A stretch of DNA of 37,297 nucleotides from Candidatus Zhuqueibacterota bacterium (GTDB lineage Bacteria > Zhuqueibacterota > Zhuqueibacteria > Thermofontimicrobiales > Sulfurfontimicrobiaceae). The DNA is taken from assembly GCA_016927835.1 (NCBI GenBank), contig JAFGMA010000096.1:1-37297 (forward strand), read 5' to 3'. Each line of letters starts with the position of its first letter. Within the stretch, counting starts at the first letter, position 1. This document shows positions 16,130-23,706 of this stretch, piece by piece. Below the pieces are notes generated by a model. It had not been told where the DNA came from, ran no database searches, and saw only the letters and a list, made by a program, of their open reading frames with translations. A program made the position numbers and the translations under genes.

Positions 16130-17047
16130 TCAATTTGCCGCAGCCTGGCGCTGGTGCAGCAGCGTCAACCACACAGCACCGAATAAAATGATGCTTCCCC
16201 CGATGAGTTCCTGGGTGGCGGGAAATTTTCCCAGCAAAACATACGCCTGCGGAATCACCATCAGAGGTTCTATGGTCAAGATGGCGCTTGACCGCGACAA
16301 CTCCCAATAGGTATACGATCTGTAAATCAATATCAGACTAAGGCATGGACCGAGGAAGGCACCCAGAATCGTGACGCCCCAATATGAAGCCGGCACATCG
16401 AAATTTGCGCTATCGGTTAGCAGCAGCCAGATACTCACGATAAAAATACCGGTTAATGCACGATAAAAAGGAATAATCGTAGATCCGACGTCTTTGACCA
16501 CTACCTTCGCCAGCCCCATTTGAATCGCTGCCGCACAGCAACTGAGTAGTGTGAGTACGATACCAGTTCCTACGTGCTCCCATCTGCCGAAGGCGCTCAC
16601 GAATCCGCCTGAAATCATCAGCGCCACCGGGAAAATTTCACCCCTGGAAAACCGCTCCTTGAGAAACATGAATCCGAATAGAATACCGAGCATCGGTAAG
16701 AAACGCCACAGGAAAGATGAAAATGCCGGATCCAGGCGCGCAAGTCCTGCCCAACCCAGCAAAATCCCGATGCCATTGGCTAATCCGATTAAAAACAATT
16801 TCAGCGCGGCTGACTTCGGTACCTTCAATCGGCGTTGCTGTCCGGTGATGAAAATAATTACCAGTGAAAAAAATGCCGCCGAGATCGACCAGATCAAACA
16901 AAATGATTCGGGGCGAAAACCGGTTAAGCCGTATTTTGCAGTGATATAATTCGTCGAGAGGATGATGGTACCGGATAAAGAGAAGAGCAGCCCTTTCGCG
17001 GGCATGGATTGGGCGGTCTCTGCGATGGTGGCAGTGGTTGTATTCAT
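16130..17047 (-). CDS. EamA/DMT family transporter
   Basis: A 305-residue inner-membrane protein with ten predicted helices in two EamA repeats (about 16-145 and 160-297). Typical pieces are the early NYITAKYGLTGF, WRFLPMLGILFGFMFLKERF closing repeat 1, and SSAILTIEPLMVIPQAYVLL followed by ELIGGSIILFGAVWLTLL closing repeat 2. The drug/metabolite exporters of this superfamily move amino acids, nucleosides or other small molecules, and the substrate cannot be read from sequence. The nitroreductase gene ends 60 bp upstream on the same strand, so the two may share a transcript. It is convergent with the PorV-SH3b gene. Confidence 0.85.
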   Translation of the reverse strand: MNTTTATIAETAQSMPAKGLLFSLSGTIILSTNYITAKYGLTGFRPESFCLIWSISAAFFSLVIIFITGQQRRLKVPKSAALKLFLIGLANGIGILLGWAGLARLDPAFSSFLWRFLPMLGILFGFMFLKERFSRGEIFPVALMISGGFVSAFGRWEHVGTGIVLTLLSCCAAAIQMGLAKVVVKDVGSTIIPFYRALTGIFIVSIWLLLTDSANFDVPASYWGVTILGAFLGPCLSLILIYRSYTYWELSRSSAILTIEPLMVIPQAYVLLGKFPATQELIGGSIILFGAVWLTLLHQRQAAAN

Positions 17048-17107
17048 TGTAATCGCGCGTTTCCTTTGCAGATCCAGTGTCGGTCGCCAGATCTAATCAA
17101 TGCTCAA

Positions 17108-17617
17108 TCACCAGCGGTTTTTGTGAATTCTGGCGCTATCGAAACGGCTGGCGGGCAGTTTTTCTTCGGCTGGATACCCGATTGAAATTAAAGCAAAAGG
17201 CGTTATTTCATGCGGGATATTCAGCAATTTCCGCATGCCGTCCACTCGTTCCGGGCGCGGATAAATCCCCAACCAGACGGCTCCCAATCCATTGGCGCGC
17301 GCGGCGATTAAAAGATTTTCCGTAGCTGCCGAACAATCCTGAATCCAGTAGCCTTCATAGCGTTGCAACCGCTCATCGCCGCAAACGAGTATTGCCAGCG
17401 CAGCCTCTTTTAGCATGGTTGAGTAAGGATGGAATTGCGGCACCTGGTCCATCAGGCTATGATCGGTCAGAACCACAAAATGCCATGGCTGCTGATTGCC
17501 TGCCGAGGGTGCGCTCATCGCTGCCTGCAGCAACTCATTGATAAGTGTCTCACTGACTGCCTTTCCGGTATATTTGCGGATGCTCCTGCGGGAAAGTATT
17601 GCTTGCATCGCTTCCAT
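17108..17617 (-). CDS. Nitroreductase family FMN oxidoreductase
   Basis: A 169-residue flavoprotein of the nitroreductase superfamily. FMN-contact motifs are SRRSIRKYTGK (9-19), SAPSAGNQQPWHF near residue 40, and GLGAVWLGIYPRP near residue 114; the conserved ISIGYPAEEKLP lies near the end. It would act as a homodimer reducing nitro compounds, quinones or flavins with NAD(P)H; the true substrate is unknown. The frame is open to 17731, but the ATG at 17617 has GGAGGT upstream and gives the compact family length. It is probably followed in the same transcript by the EamA transporter gene. Confidence 0.88.
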   Translation of the reverse strand: MEAMQAILSRRSIRKYTGKAVSETLINELLQAAMSAPSAGNQQPWHFVVLTDHSLMDQVPQFHPYSTMLKEAALAILVCGDERLQRYEGYWIQDCSAATENLLIAARANGLGAVWLGIYPRPERVDGMRKLLNIPHEITPFALISIGYPAEEKLPASRFDSARIHKNRW

Positions 17618-18054
17618 AAATTGTACACCTCCAAAATCTAAAAGCGGATGATTGACGGGTTGGTTCTGGTGAAAATTAAAAGTTAGACGAACTGCGTCTA
17701 AACAAGTTCCGGTTGAATTTCGAAAAAGCATTTGAACGCTTTTCGCATTAACGTGTATTATTGAATGAGAGCGCTTATTGAAAAGGGTGGCAGATCCAAT
17801 TTTTCACTTCAGTTCGTGGCGTTCAGAGCGATCGGGAGGGCAACCGGGGGAACGCTATGATTTCAAGGGAGTACTTCAAAATAGCTGTTTTTAAAATCAA
17901 TCAATCATGGTTCGACTTCACTCATCATGAATTCCTAAGTTTAATAAATTTCAATCGCATAAGCGAAGCTTCTTCCTGAGCGAAGACGAAGGATAAACTG
18001 GCTTTAGTTCCATTTTGCAGAAGTCTATGATTTTTAAACAAAAGGAGGCACACA
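17618..18054. other. Intergenic stretch between divergent genes
   Basis: About 440 bp between the nitroreductase (minus) and TPR protein (plus) genes. It must contain both promoters. I see no convincing box pair, RNA gene or coding region; an AAAGGAGG site at the right end belongs to the TPR protein gene. Confidence 0.4.
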
Positions 18055-19260
18055 ATGCGAAGAATTAATGTGCTGTTCCGGCTGGTGACAGGTTTGATTG
18101 TTTTCGGGGCGAACTGCCATATCTCAGGTCAATCCGGAGCAGCAAAGCCGGAGAAAGTGTACCGCATCGTCTATGAAATCGAGCCGAACGATTGGTACAA
18201 ACAACAGGCTGACTTGTGGAAAACTGAGATCGAAAAAAATCCTGCAAATCCTGAAGCGTGGTACAACTATTACAATGCGAATCGCTACGCCCATTTCGAG
18301 GATATTTCTTCCGCGGAAAAGAAACGCAAGCTGAATGAAATTATCGAAAAAATGGCACAAGCTATCCCCGACACGTATGAATTTTACCTGCTCAAGTACT
18401 GGACTACGTACGATCTATTTGATCTGGCGCTTATCGAAAAAGCTTACGCTATCGATCCGGATCGTCCGGATACATATTATCCATTCATCAGTCATTACGA
18501 AATACACGGGCAGGAGGATAAGGTCAGGGAATTTTGCCAAAAACTTTACCAAAGCCGCGACATTGCTCCCTGGTTGATTAATTACAATTACAATGTCCTG
18601 CAATCGACCGGGCCGAACGCCATACTTTTCACCAATGGGGATAATGATACCTATCCCGCCTGGCTGTTGCAGCACGTTCAGGGCGTTCGCAGTGATGTAA
18701 CTATCATTAATATTTCGCTGGCAGCGGTGGAATCTTACCTGCCGCATAAACTGAAAAAGCGGAATATCATCCTGGATTATAAGGAACTAAGGCAAGATGC
18801 ATTCATCATTCAAAACGGGCAAAAAAGCGGATTTTCACCACAGCGTTTTGCGCAGGCGTTGGGCAAAGCCATCGCTGACACGTATCCGGACATTCCGCTC
18901 TATTTTTCATTTACGGTAACGCATGAGGTTATTGATTTCTTTAAAGATAATTTGTATATTACCGGATTGGCATATCGCTACATCAAAAAGCGCATCGATA
19001 ACCTGGCGCTGCTTCAAAAAAATTTCGAACATGAATTCCGATTGAATTATTTAACATTCGACTGGTATGACGACGCCTTTCCGGGAGAGAAATTGAGGAA
19101 TCAGACCCATCTGAATTATGTGCCGCCGATGATCATGCTGCTGGAACATTATCAACTAAGTGGTGAAACAGAAAAGGCTCGATATTGGAAAGAACTGGCT
19201 CTGCTGCTGGCTGAACGTTCGGGCAATAAGCAGCTCATTGATGAATTGAAACATAAATGA
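18055..19260 (+). CDS. Exported TPR protein with NGDNDTYP motif
   Basis: A 401-residue protein. The N-terminus is a signal peptide with a possible relaxed lipobox (VFGANC, Cys21, Asn at -1). Residues about 40-180 are helical with TPR-like repeats (WKTEIEKNPANPEAWYNYYN, ALIEKAYAIDPDRPDTYYPF). Near residue 186 comes AILFTNGDNDTYPAWLLQ and GVRSDVTIINISL. From memory this block closely matches the segment that follows the membrane domain in DUF2723 glycosyltransferase-like proteins of Bacteroidota, but here there is no membrane domain. The rest is helical. AAAGGAGG precedes the ATG. Its TGA overlaps the sigma factor ATG, so it is coupled to the ECF system and may be its periplasmic or outer-membrane sensor part. 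Function is not established. Confidence 0.8.
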   Translation: MRRINVLFRLVTGLIVFGANCHISGQSGAAKPEKVYRIVYEIEPNDWYKQQADLWKTEIEKNPANPEAWYNYYNANRYAHFEDISSAEKKRKLNEIIEKMAQAIPDTYEFYLLKYWTTYDLFDLALIEKAYAIDPDRPDTYYPFISHYEIHGQEDKVREFCQKLYQSRDIAPWLINYNYNVLQSTGPNAILFTNGDNDTYPAWLLQHVQGVRSDVTIINISLAAVESYLPHKLKKRNIILDYKELRQDAFIIQNGQKSGFSPQRFAQALGKAIADTYPDIPLYFSFTVTHEVIDFFKDNLYITGLAYRYIKKRIDNLALLQKNFEHEFRLNYLTFDWYDDAFPGEKLRNQTHLNYVPPMIMLLEHYQLSGETEKARYWKELALLLAERSGNKQLIDELKHK

Positions 19261-19871
19261 AACGACTCCAAAAATTTCAAAAATTCAGTGATGAGCAGTT
19301 GATGAAGCGCATCCGGCAGGGAAGCTCTGAAGCGTTCGATACGCTATATGCCAGGTACAGCCGAAAGTTGCTGCATTTTTTGTATCGAAGTCTGGGCGGA
19401 GATGAATCAAAAGCCCAGGATTTCCTGCACGATATCTTTCTAAAAATTATTGAGAAGCCGGAGCGCTTCAGCGGTCGGAGCAGTTTCAAAAGCTGGATAT
19501 TCACCGTTGCCTGCAATTTATGCAAGAACGAATATCGCCGCCAGACTGTTCGGAAAGCTGTCGAAAGCAAAGCTGATATGGATGAAATCGCCTTAATTGA
19601 TGAAAATCCGATTGACGAGATCGTGGACCAGAAGATGTTTAAAACCGCCATGCTCCAGGAATTGGGAACATTTTCGCCCAATCAGCGCTGCACGTTTCTG
19701 TTGCGATTTCAGCAAGGAATGTCAATCGCAGAAATAGCAGAAATTTTTGATTGTTCTGAGGGTACCGTCAAATCCAGGCTTTTTTATACCACCAGAAAAC
19801 TGGCGCAAAACTTACATCAATTCAATCCCAATCGCAGCGAGGTAGGCTGGAATGAAAAAAAACGAATGTAA
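19257..19871 (+). CDS. ECF-type RNA polymerase sigma factor
   Basis: A 204-residue sigma-70 family protein of the extracytoplasmic function class. Region 2 (about 14-85) includes GSSEAFDTLYARYSRKLLHF, the -10-binding helix AQDFLHDIFLKI and FKSWIFTVACNLCKNEYRRQ. Region 4 (about 135-190) includes the helix-turn-helix MSIAEIAEIFDCSEGTVKSR. There is no region 3. It overlaps both neighbours: 4 bp with the TPR protein gene and 20 bp with the anti-sigma gene, indicating strict co-translation. It would direct RNA polymerase to a stress or surface regulon when the anti-sigma factor releases it; the target promoters are not apparent here. Confidence 0.92.
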   Translation: MKRLQKFQKFSDEQLMKRIRQGSSEAFDTLYARYSRKLLHFLYRSLGGDESKAQDFLHDIFLKIIEKPERFSGRSSFKSWIFTVACNLCKNEYRRQTVRKAVESKADMDEIALIDENPIDEIVDQKMFKTAMLQELGTFSPNQRCTFLLRFQQGMSIAEIAEIFDCSEGTVKSRLFYTTRKLAQNLHQFNPNRSEVGWNEKKRM

Positions 19872-20406
19872 AAATATGACATGTAATGAGATACAACACG
19901 TTCTGATTCAGGGGGAATCAAACCGATTGACACCGGACGAGCTCCGTCTGGTGGAAGTGCATTTAGCCAAATGTCCCGACTGCAAGCAGTTTGAGAGTTT
20001 TTTACTCCAAATGCAGGGGGCGATCAAAATTCAGGCGAATGATGCGCCCGTACCGGAGCCTGAGAACCGCCGGCGCCTTCTGGGGCTGCTGGCGTTCAGG
20101 CAGAGGCGCAAGCCCGTGATCACAGCCCGATTGTGGCAGACGATCCGTGCAGTCATCGAATATCGGATTCCGGTGTACCAGATTCTCCTCGCCGCAACCT
20201 GCATCTGGTTTTTGATCTGGGCGATCAATATCAGCGCGGCTTTTTTCGATAGCATTAATGGCAGATCACCCGGTTTTGCCAGGATTGAAAGGGTGGATAC
20301 TGGCGATATTTATGTAATTGAAGAGCTTTCGATCCTGGAACATCAAAAAATAGGTCGGAATGCAAGGGAGGATAGCACGCTGACAAGCCTTCTGGTGGAA
20401 ATGTAA
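19852..20406 (+). CDS. Membrane anti-sigma factor with zinc-finger domain
   Basis: A 184-residue single-pass protein. The N-terminal domain has the zinc-binding anti-sigma signature His37-x3-Cys41-x2-Cys44 (HLAKCPDC). A basic region follows (about 72-95), then one membrane helix (about 108-131, ILLAATCIWFLIWAI) and a short outside tail of about 50 residues. It would bind the ECF sigma factor encoded just upstream in the cytoplasm and release it on an envelope signal. The ATG at 19852 sits 9 bp after GAGG inside the sigma gene. A second start at 19876 would remove eight residues only. Confidence 0.85.
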   Translation: MKKNECKNMTCNEIQHVLIQGESNRLTPDELRLVEVHLAKCPDCKQFESFLLQMQGAIKIQANDAPVPEPENRRRLLGLLAFRQRRKPVITARLWQTIRAVIEYRIPVYQILLAATCIWFLIWAINISAAFFDSINGRSPGFARIERVDTGDIYVIEELSILEHQKIGRNAREDSTLTSLLVEM

Positions 20407-20727
20407 GGCTCGATCCAAACCGGTCTAATGCGTGAAAAAACAACATTCAAATCTGTTTCTCATCGGTGCTGCTTTTTTGGGCGCGCCAATTGTGAGTACA
20501 AAATTGGGCGTACCTCATCTCAAAATACTTTCTATTAGCTTCCCATAAACTGCCAAATGAGATAAACTACCCGGAAATCCGGTCAAAGAGTCTGCCCAAA
20601 AAGGCAATGATCGGCGACGCTAAATTGTACCTCGTGTCGCTTAAGGATTGGTTTATTTCAATGTTTATAAGCGATTGGCATAGCCCAAATCAAACTTTTA
20701 AAATTTCAAATAGAGTGTTTTTTTCTC

Positions 20728-20756
20728 TTGACAAAATGGGATATTTTTCATATACT
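20728..20756 (+). promoter_or_regulatory. Near-consensus sigma70 promoter
   Basis: TTGACA (20728-20733), exactly 17 bp, TATACT (20751-20756). It has a perfect -35 box, five of six bases in the -10 box and ideal spacing, in AT-rich DNA, and is the strongest promoter seen in the window. It reads toward the 41-codon ORF, the hairpin region and the surface-protein locus at 21360. Confidence 0.75.
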
Positions 20757-20816
20757 ATAAGCGGTTAAATCAGGGCTGTCGGGCGCAAGAGCAACATCAC
20801 TTAACCATTACATTTT

Positions 20817-20942
20817 ATGGAAAATTTGAGATATATAAATATACTACTTGAGATTCTCGCCGCGTTTTGCCTGCCTGTCTTTATAATCAATGAAATCGTG
20901 ATCTTTAACACAGGAAAATGTAAGGATAAAGCTGCTATCTGA
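20817..20942 (+). CDS. Possible 41-residue single-helix membrane peptide
   Basis: The ORF starts 60 bp after the strong promoter -10 box. The product begins MENLRYINILLEIL, has a hydrophobic middle (about 8-30, with AAFCLPVFIINEIVIF) and ends GKCKDKAAI, consistent with one membrane helix and a basic tail. No ribosome binding site is visible, and an AT-rich stretch can give such an ORF by chance. I list it because nothing else explains the promoter except a non-coding RNA or a long leader. Confidence 0.25.
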   Translation: MENLRYINILLEILAAFCLPVFIINEIVIFNTGKCKDKAAI

Positions 20943-21155
20943 TATACATCGAAAGGAAAGAGAAGAGAGAATGTTATGCAGTCGTAACACCGGCGTAACA
21001 TAAAACCGCTATCATTTTCAGATAGCTGTATCGTCAATTTCCTTTTATGAAGCTCGTCCGCAGGGGAGTATGCCGTAGACAGCAGATAGACTGAATTGAT
21101 TTTATATTGAGTCTATCCGAAATGGAATTGTTTCTGAAACTCAATTAAAAAAATG

Positions 21156-21264
21156 CATCGTGATGACCGAAGGTAGCTACAGCGTGTAGCCCACGGACAT
21201 GCGTTCGAGACGCTGATCAATGGATTTGCGCCGGGCAGCGCCCCGGCGGAAACAGGTAGCGATG
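21156..21264 (+). ncRNA. Predicted branched RNA structure upstream of surface locus
   Basis: An outer helix, CATCG (21156-21160) with CGATG (21260-21264), encloses three hairpins: GCTAC/GTAGC (21176-21190), GCGTT/GACGC (21201-21213) and the perfect GC-rich CGCCGGG/CCCGGCG (21229-21248). This makes a four-way junction of about 109 nt, ending 95 bp before the next start codon. I do not recognise a known riboswitch class. Only pairing seen by eye supports it; transcription and conservation are untested. Confidence 0.35.
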
Positions 21265-21359
21265 TTAAAACCGACAGATTATAAATATCAGAAATCATAT
21301 TTCTTAGGATTGATCTTTTTTAGAACTGGCTTAATCTTTCACCTAAAAAGACCTGAAAA

Positions 21360-23540
21360 ATGAGATATTTAGTAAATTTTCAAATCGCACTCCTGATGCT
21401 GGGCGTGTTTTCCGCGCGCCTTCAGAGTCAATCCTCAGCACCTTCTCGCGACCAAATTCAAGTCATTCAATTGAAAAAACCATTAGTTGATGATTATCAT
21501 CATTACCATGATATTGGCAACCTGGGCTTAACTATCACCAACTATGGCGTCTTCGGACAGGGCTATCGAATCGAGGAGCAGCCCTCCTGCCTGTATAAAT
21601 TCCGGTCGCGGCGTGAAAAAGAACGCATCGAGCATTTTTCCTACGCCGGGTTGTGGATTGGCGGAATCGGGGGCATGCATGGTGAACGCGAGCCACTTGT
21701 ATCGACCGGCATCGTCGATGGGGTATTCGAACAGGGGGAAGCCGGCTTTGAATTCACCAATTCGGCTGATGAAGGCGATACGGTGCGCGTTCGCTCCTCC
21801 ATTGTCACCTCTCCATTTTTCGATCCCTCTGCGGTTTCTCATCAGGATTTCATCTGCAATTTCACCGACCGACACACCGTCGTTCCCGGAACTGATATCA
21901 CTCTCGTAGATCATACGCCTCTCGGTATCAACGTTCATCTGGAATCTTATGCATGGAATTACTCCTACGCCGATGCGTTCGTCATCCTGAATTTTACAAT
22001 TAAAAATATTTCCAACTACTCTATTGAAAGGGTTTATGTCGGAATCTGGGCTGATGCCTCGATCGCCAATATGAACTATACGAGTATTTATCAGCCTGGC
22101 GGCGGATTCTCCTGGTACGATAATTTGAATGGCTTCGACTCCGAATATAAAATGAGCTATCAATACGATGTGGATGGGGATAATGGCTTCGCAGAGAGCT
22201 ACCTGGGGATTCGTGCACTGGGGGCGTCTGTGCCGCGCGAAACGTATAAGGTTAATCACGACCAATGGAAATGGTCCACTTCCTCAGATGCAAATTTCCC
22301 TGAGTATTTCATGCCGGGCTCCGATACTGAGCGCTACGAAAAGCTTTCAAGTACGCCTGCAGGCACCATCCCGAATGTTGAGAGTAGCTGGATGCTGCTG
22401 CACTCCTTCGGTCCTCTGGGCGATCTCGCACCCGGTGATACGCTCAATGCGGTATTCGCTATCGTTTGCGGCTTGTGGGCGCCGGCAGAAGGTGATCGCC
22501 CCGAACGCCGGAAAAATCTCAGGCTCAATTCCGAATGGGCGATGACGGCGTACAACGGCGAAGATGTCGATGGCGATGGTCGGCTGGATACCGAAAATGA
22601 GGATATTAACGGTAATGGTATACTCGATGAGGACGAAGACCTTGACGGAGACGGCAATCTGGACATTGATGAAGATAATTACCGGAATCCACAGCGCAAA
22701 ATTTATGACCATAACGGCGTCATCGATCGCTATATTCTGCCTTCGCCGCCACCTTCCCCAACCTTGCTGGTGGTACCGGGCGATCGTCAGGTAACACTTT
22801 ACTGGGACAATTTGCCCGAAGAAGTCGAAGATCCGATCACGCGCGAAAAAGATTTTGAAGGCTACCGTATTTATAGCTCCCCGAAGACCTCAGGCAGCGA
22901 AGAAGATGCGTCGTTGCTGGCTCAATTCGATCTAATTGATAACCACGGCTACGATACCGGATTCAAGGCAATTCGCTTCGATACAACGATTGAAAGCAAA
23001 AGCTATAAGTATCGATTTATCAATGATTATTTGTTGAACGGTTGGCCCGGAGAGTACTTCTTTTCTGTGACGTCCTATGACCGCGGCAATCCCGCCAATA
23101 ATTTGCCAAGCATGGAAAGCTCGCTCTATGAAAATTTGATGTATGCTGTGCCCGGGAAGACTGTAACCCAACAGGACGACCGCAAAATTTACGTATACCC
23201 AAATCCATACAAAGGTGAGGCATTATGGGATGGATTCGGCGAACGCGAACGACTGATATGGTTTGCGAATTTGCCAGCCAGGGCAACGATTCGAATTTAC
23301 ACGCTCGCAGGTGATCTTGTGGATGAAATTCAGCACCATGCCGACTCGTATAACGGCAGGGATATCACGCTGTTGGAGAAGCAGTCTGCTTCGCAGACAA
23401 CCATATTTTCCGGGGGCGAACATGCGTGGGATTTGATTTCAAATCATGATCAGGCGATTGCGACCGGATTGTATTTATATACTGTGAAGGACGAAGACAC
23501 TGGTAAAATTTATTCCGGAAAATTTCTGGTGATTAAATAG
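21360..23540 (+). CDS. Large secreted protein with Ca-binding-type repeats and sorting-type C-terminus
   Basis: A 726-residue protein with a signal peptide (about 1-23). The N-terminal 395 residues are a beta-rich region I cannot name, with aromatic-rich blocks such as HFSYAGLWIGGIGG. Residues about 400-450 contain tandem Asp-rich loops (DVDGDGRLDTENEDINGNG, DEDLDGDGNLDIDED) of the thrombospondin type 3/dockerin kind that bind calcium. An Fn3-like domain follows (about 465-600, VTLYWDNLPEE, YFFSVTSYDRGNP). The C-terminus (about 612-726) starts IYVYPNPYKGEALWDGFG and ends GLYLYTVKDEDTGKIYSG and KFLVIK, a type IX-style sorting domain. It is first in the surface locus. The function is unknown; a secreted or surface-bound protein is the safe call. 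Confidence 0.8.
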   Translation: MRYLVNFQIALLMLGVFSARLQSQSSAPSRDQIQVIQLKKPLVDDYHHYHDIGNLGLTITNYGVFGQGYRIEEQPSCLYKFRSRREKERIEHFSYAGLWIGGIGGMHGEREPLVSTGIVDGVFEQGEAGFEFTNSADEGDTVRVRSSIVTSPFFDPSAVSHQDFICNFTDRHTVVPGTDITLVDHTPLGINVHLESYAWNYSYADAFVILNFTIKNISNYSIERVYVGIWADASIANMNYTSIYQPGGGFSWYDNLNGFDSEYKMSYQYDVDGDNGFAESYLGIRALGASVPRETYKVNHDQWKWSTSSDANFPEYFMPGSDTERYEKLSSTPAGTIPNVESSWMLLHSFGPLGDLAPGDTLNAVFAIVCGLWAPAEGDRPERRKNLRLNSEWAMTAYNGEDVDGDGRLDTENEDINGNGILDEDEDLDGDGNLDIDEDNYRNPQRKIYDHNGVIDRYILPSPPPSPTLLVVPGDRQVTLYWDNLPEEVEDPITREKDFEGYRIYSSPKTSGSEEDASLLAQFDLIDNHGYDTGFKAIRFDTTIESKSYKYRFINDYLLNGWPGEYFFSVTSYDRGNPANNLPSMESSLYENLMYAVPGKTVTQQDDRKIYVYPNPYKGEALWDGFGERERLIWFANLPARATIRIYTLAGDLVDEIQHHADSYNGRDITLLEKQSASQTTIFSGGEHAWDLISNHDQAIATGLYLYTVKDEDTGKIYSGKFLVIK

Positions 23541-23554
23541 AGTTTATCGGTTTT

Positions 23555-23602
23555 TGTCATTCCCGCATGTTTTTATCGGGGACAAGCCTGTCGGGCATGA
23601 CA
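23555..23602. repeat. Short inverted repeat, dispersed-repeat type
   Basis: TGTCATTCCCG (23555-23565) pairs with CGGGCATGACA (23592-23602), 10 of 11 positions. The TGTCATTCCCGC start is typical of interspersed palindromes in many genomes. It lies between two genes of the surface locus and could form an mRNA hairpin. Confidence 0.5.
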
Positions 23603-23706
23603 GAACCGGTTTGCTTTTGAATTTCAGCTTCACGGACATTAAAAGAATAATTCTTACATAACTCATTTTATGAACGTTTTTAATCTAATCAAAAGGAGGA
23701 AATGGT

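Larger units (their letters stand above)
20407..21359. other. 953-bp region without a confident gene; promoter and hairpins
   Basis: Left part (20571-20640) has three small stems: CCGG/CCGG, TGCC/GGCA and GCGAC/GTCGC. The strong promoter is at 20728. Further right are a GCTATC/GATAGC hairpin (21008-21026), an 8-bp inverted repeat GATAGACT/AGTCTATC (21085-21117) and the branched structure at 21156-21264. It may be a long regulated leader for the surface-protein locus, one or more small RNAs, or both. Confidence 0.5.

Noticed and set aside
21156..21264. Integron attC site or known riboswitch
   Set aside because: No RYYYAAC/GTTRRRY core pair and no integron integrase; the sequence does not match TPP, glycine, cobalamin or c-di-GMP core motifs that I know.
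21528..22265. 245-codon minus-strand ORF
   Set aside because: Antisense to the first secreted protein gene; composition looks like a reverse-frame artefact.
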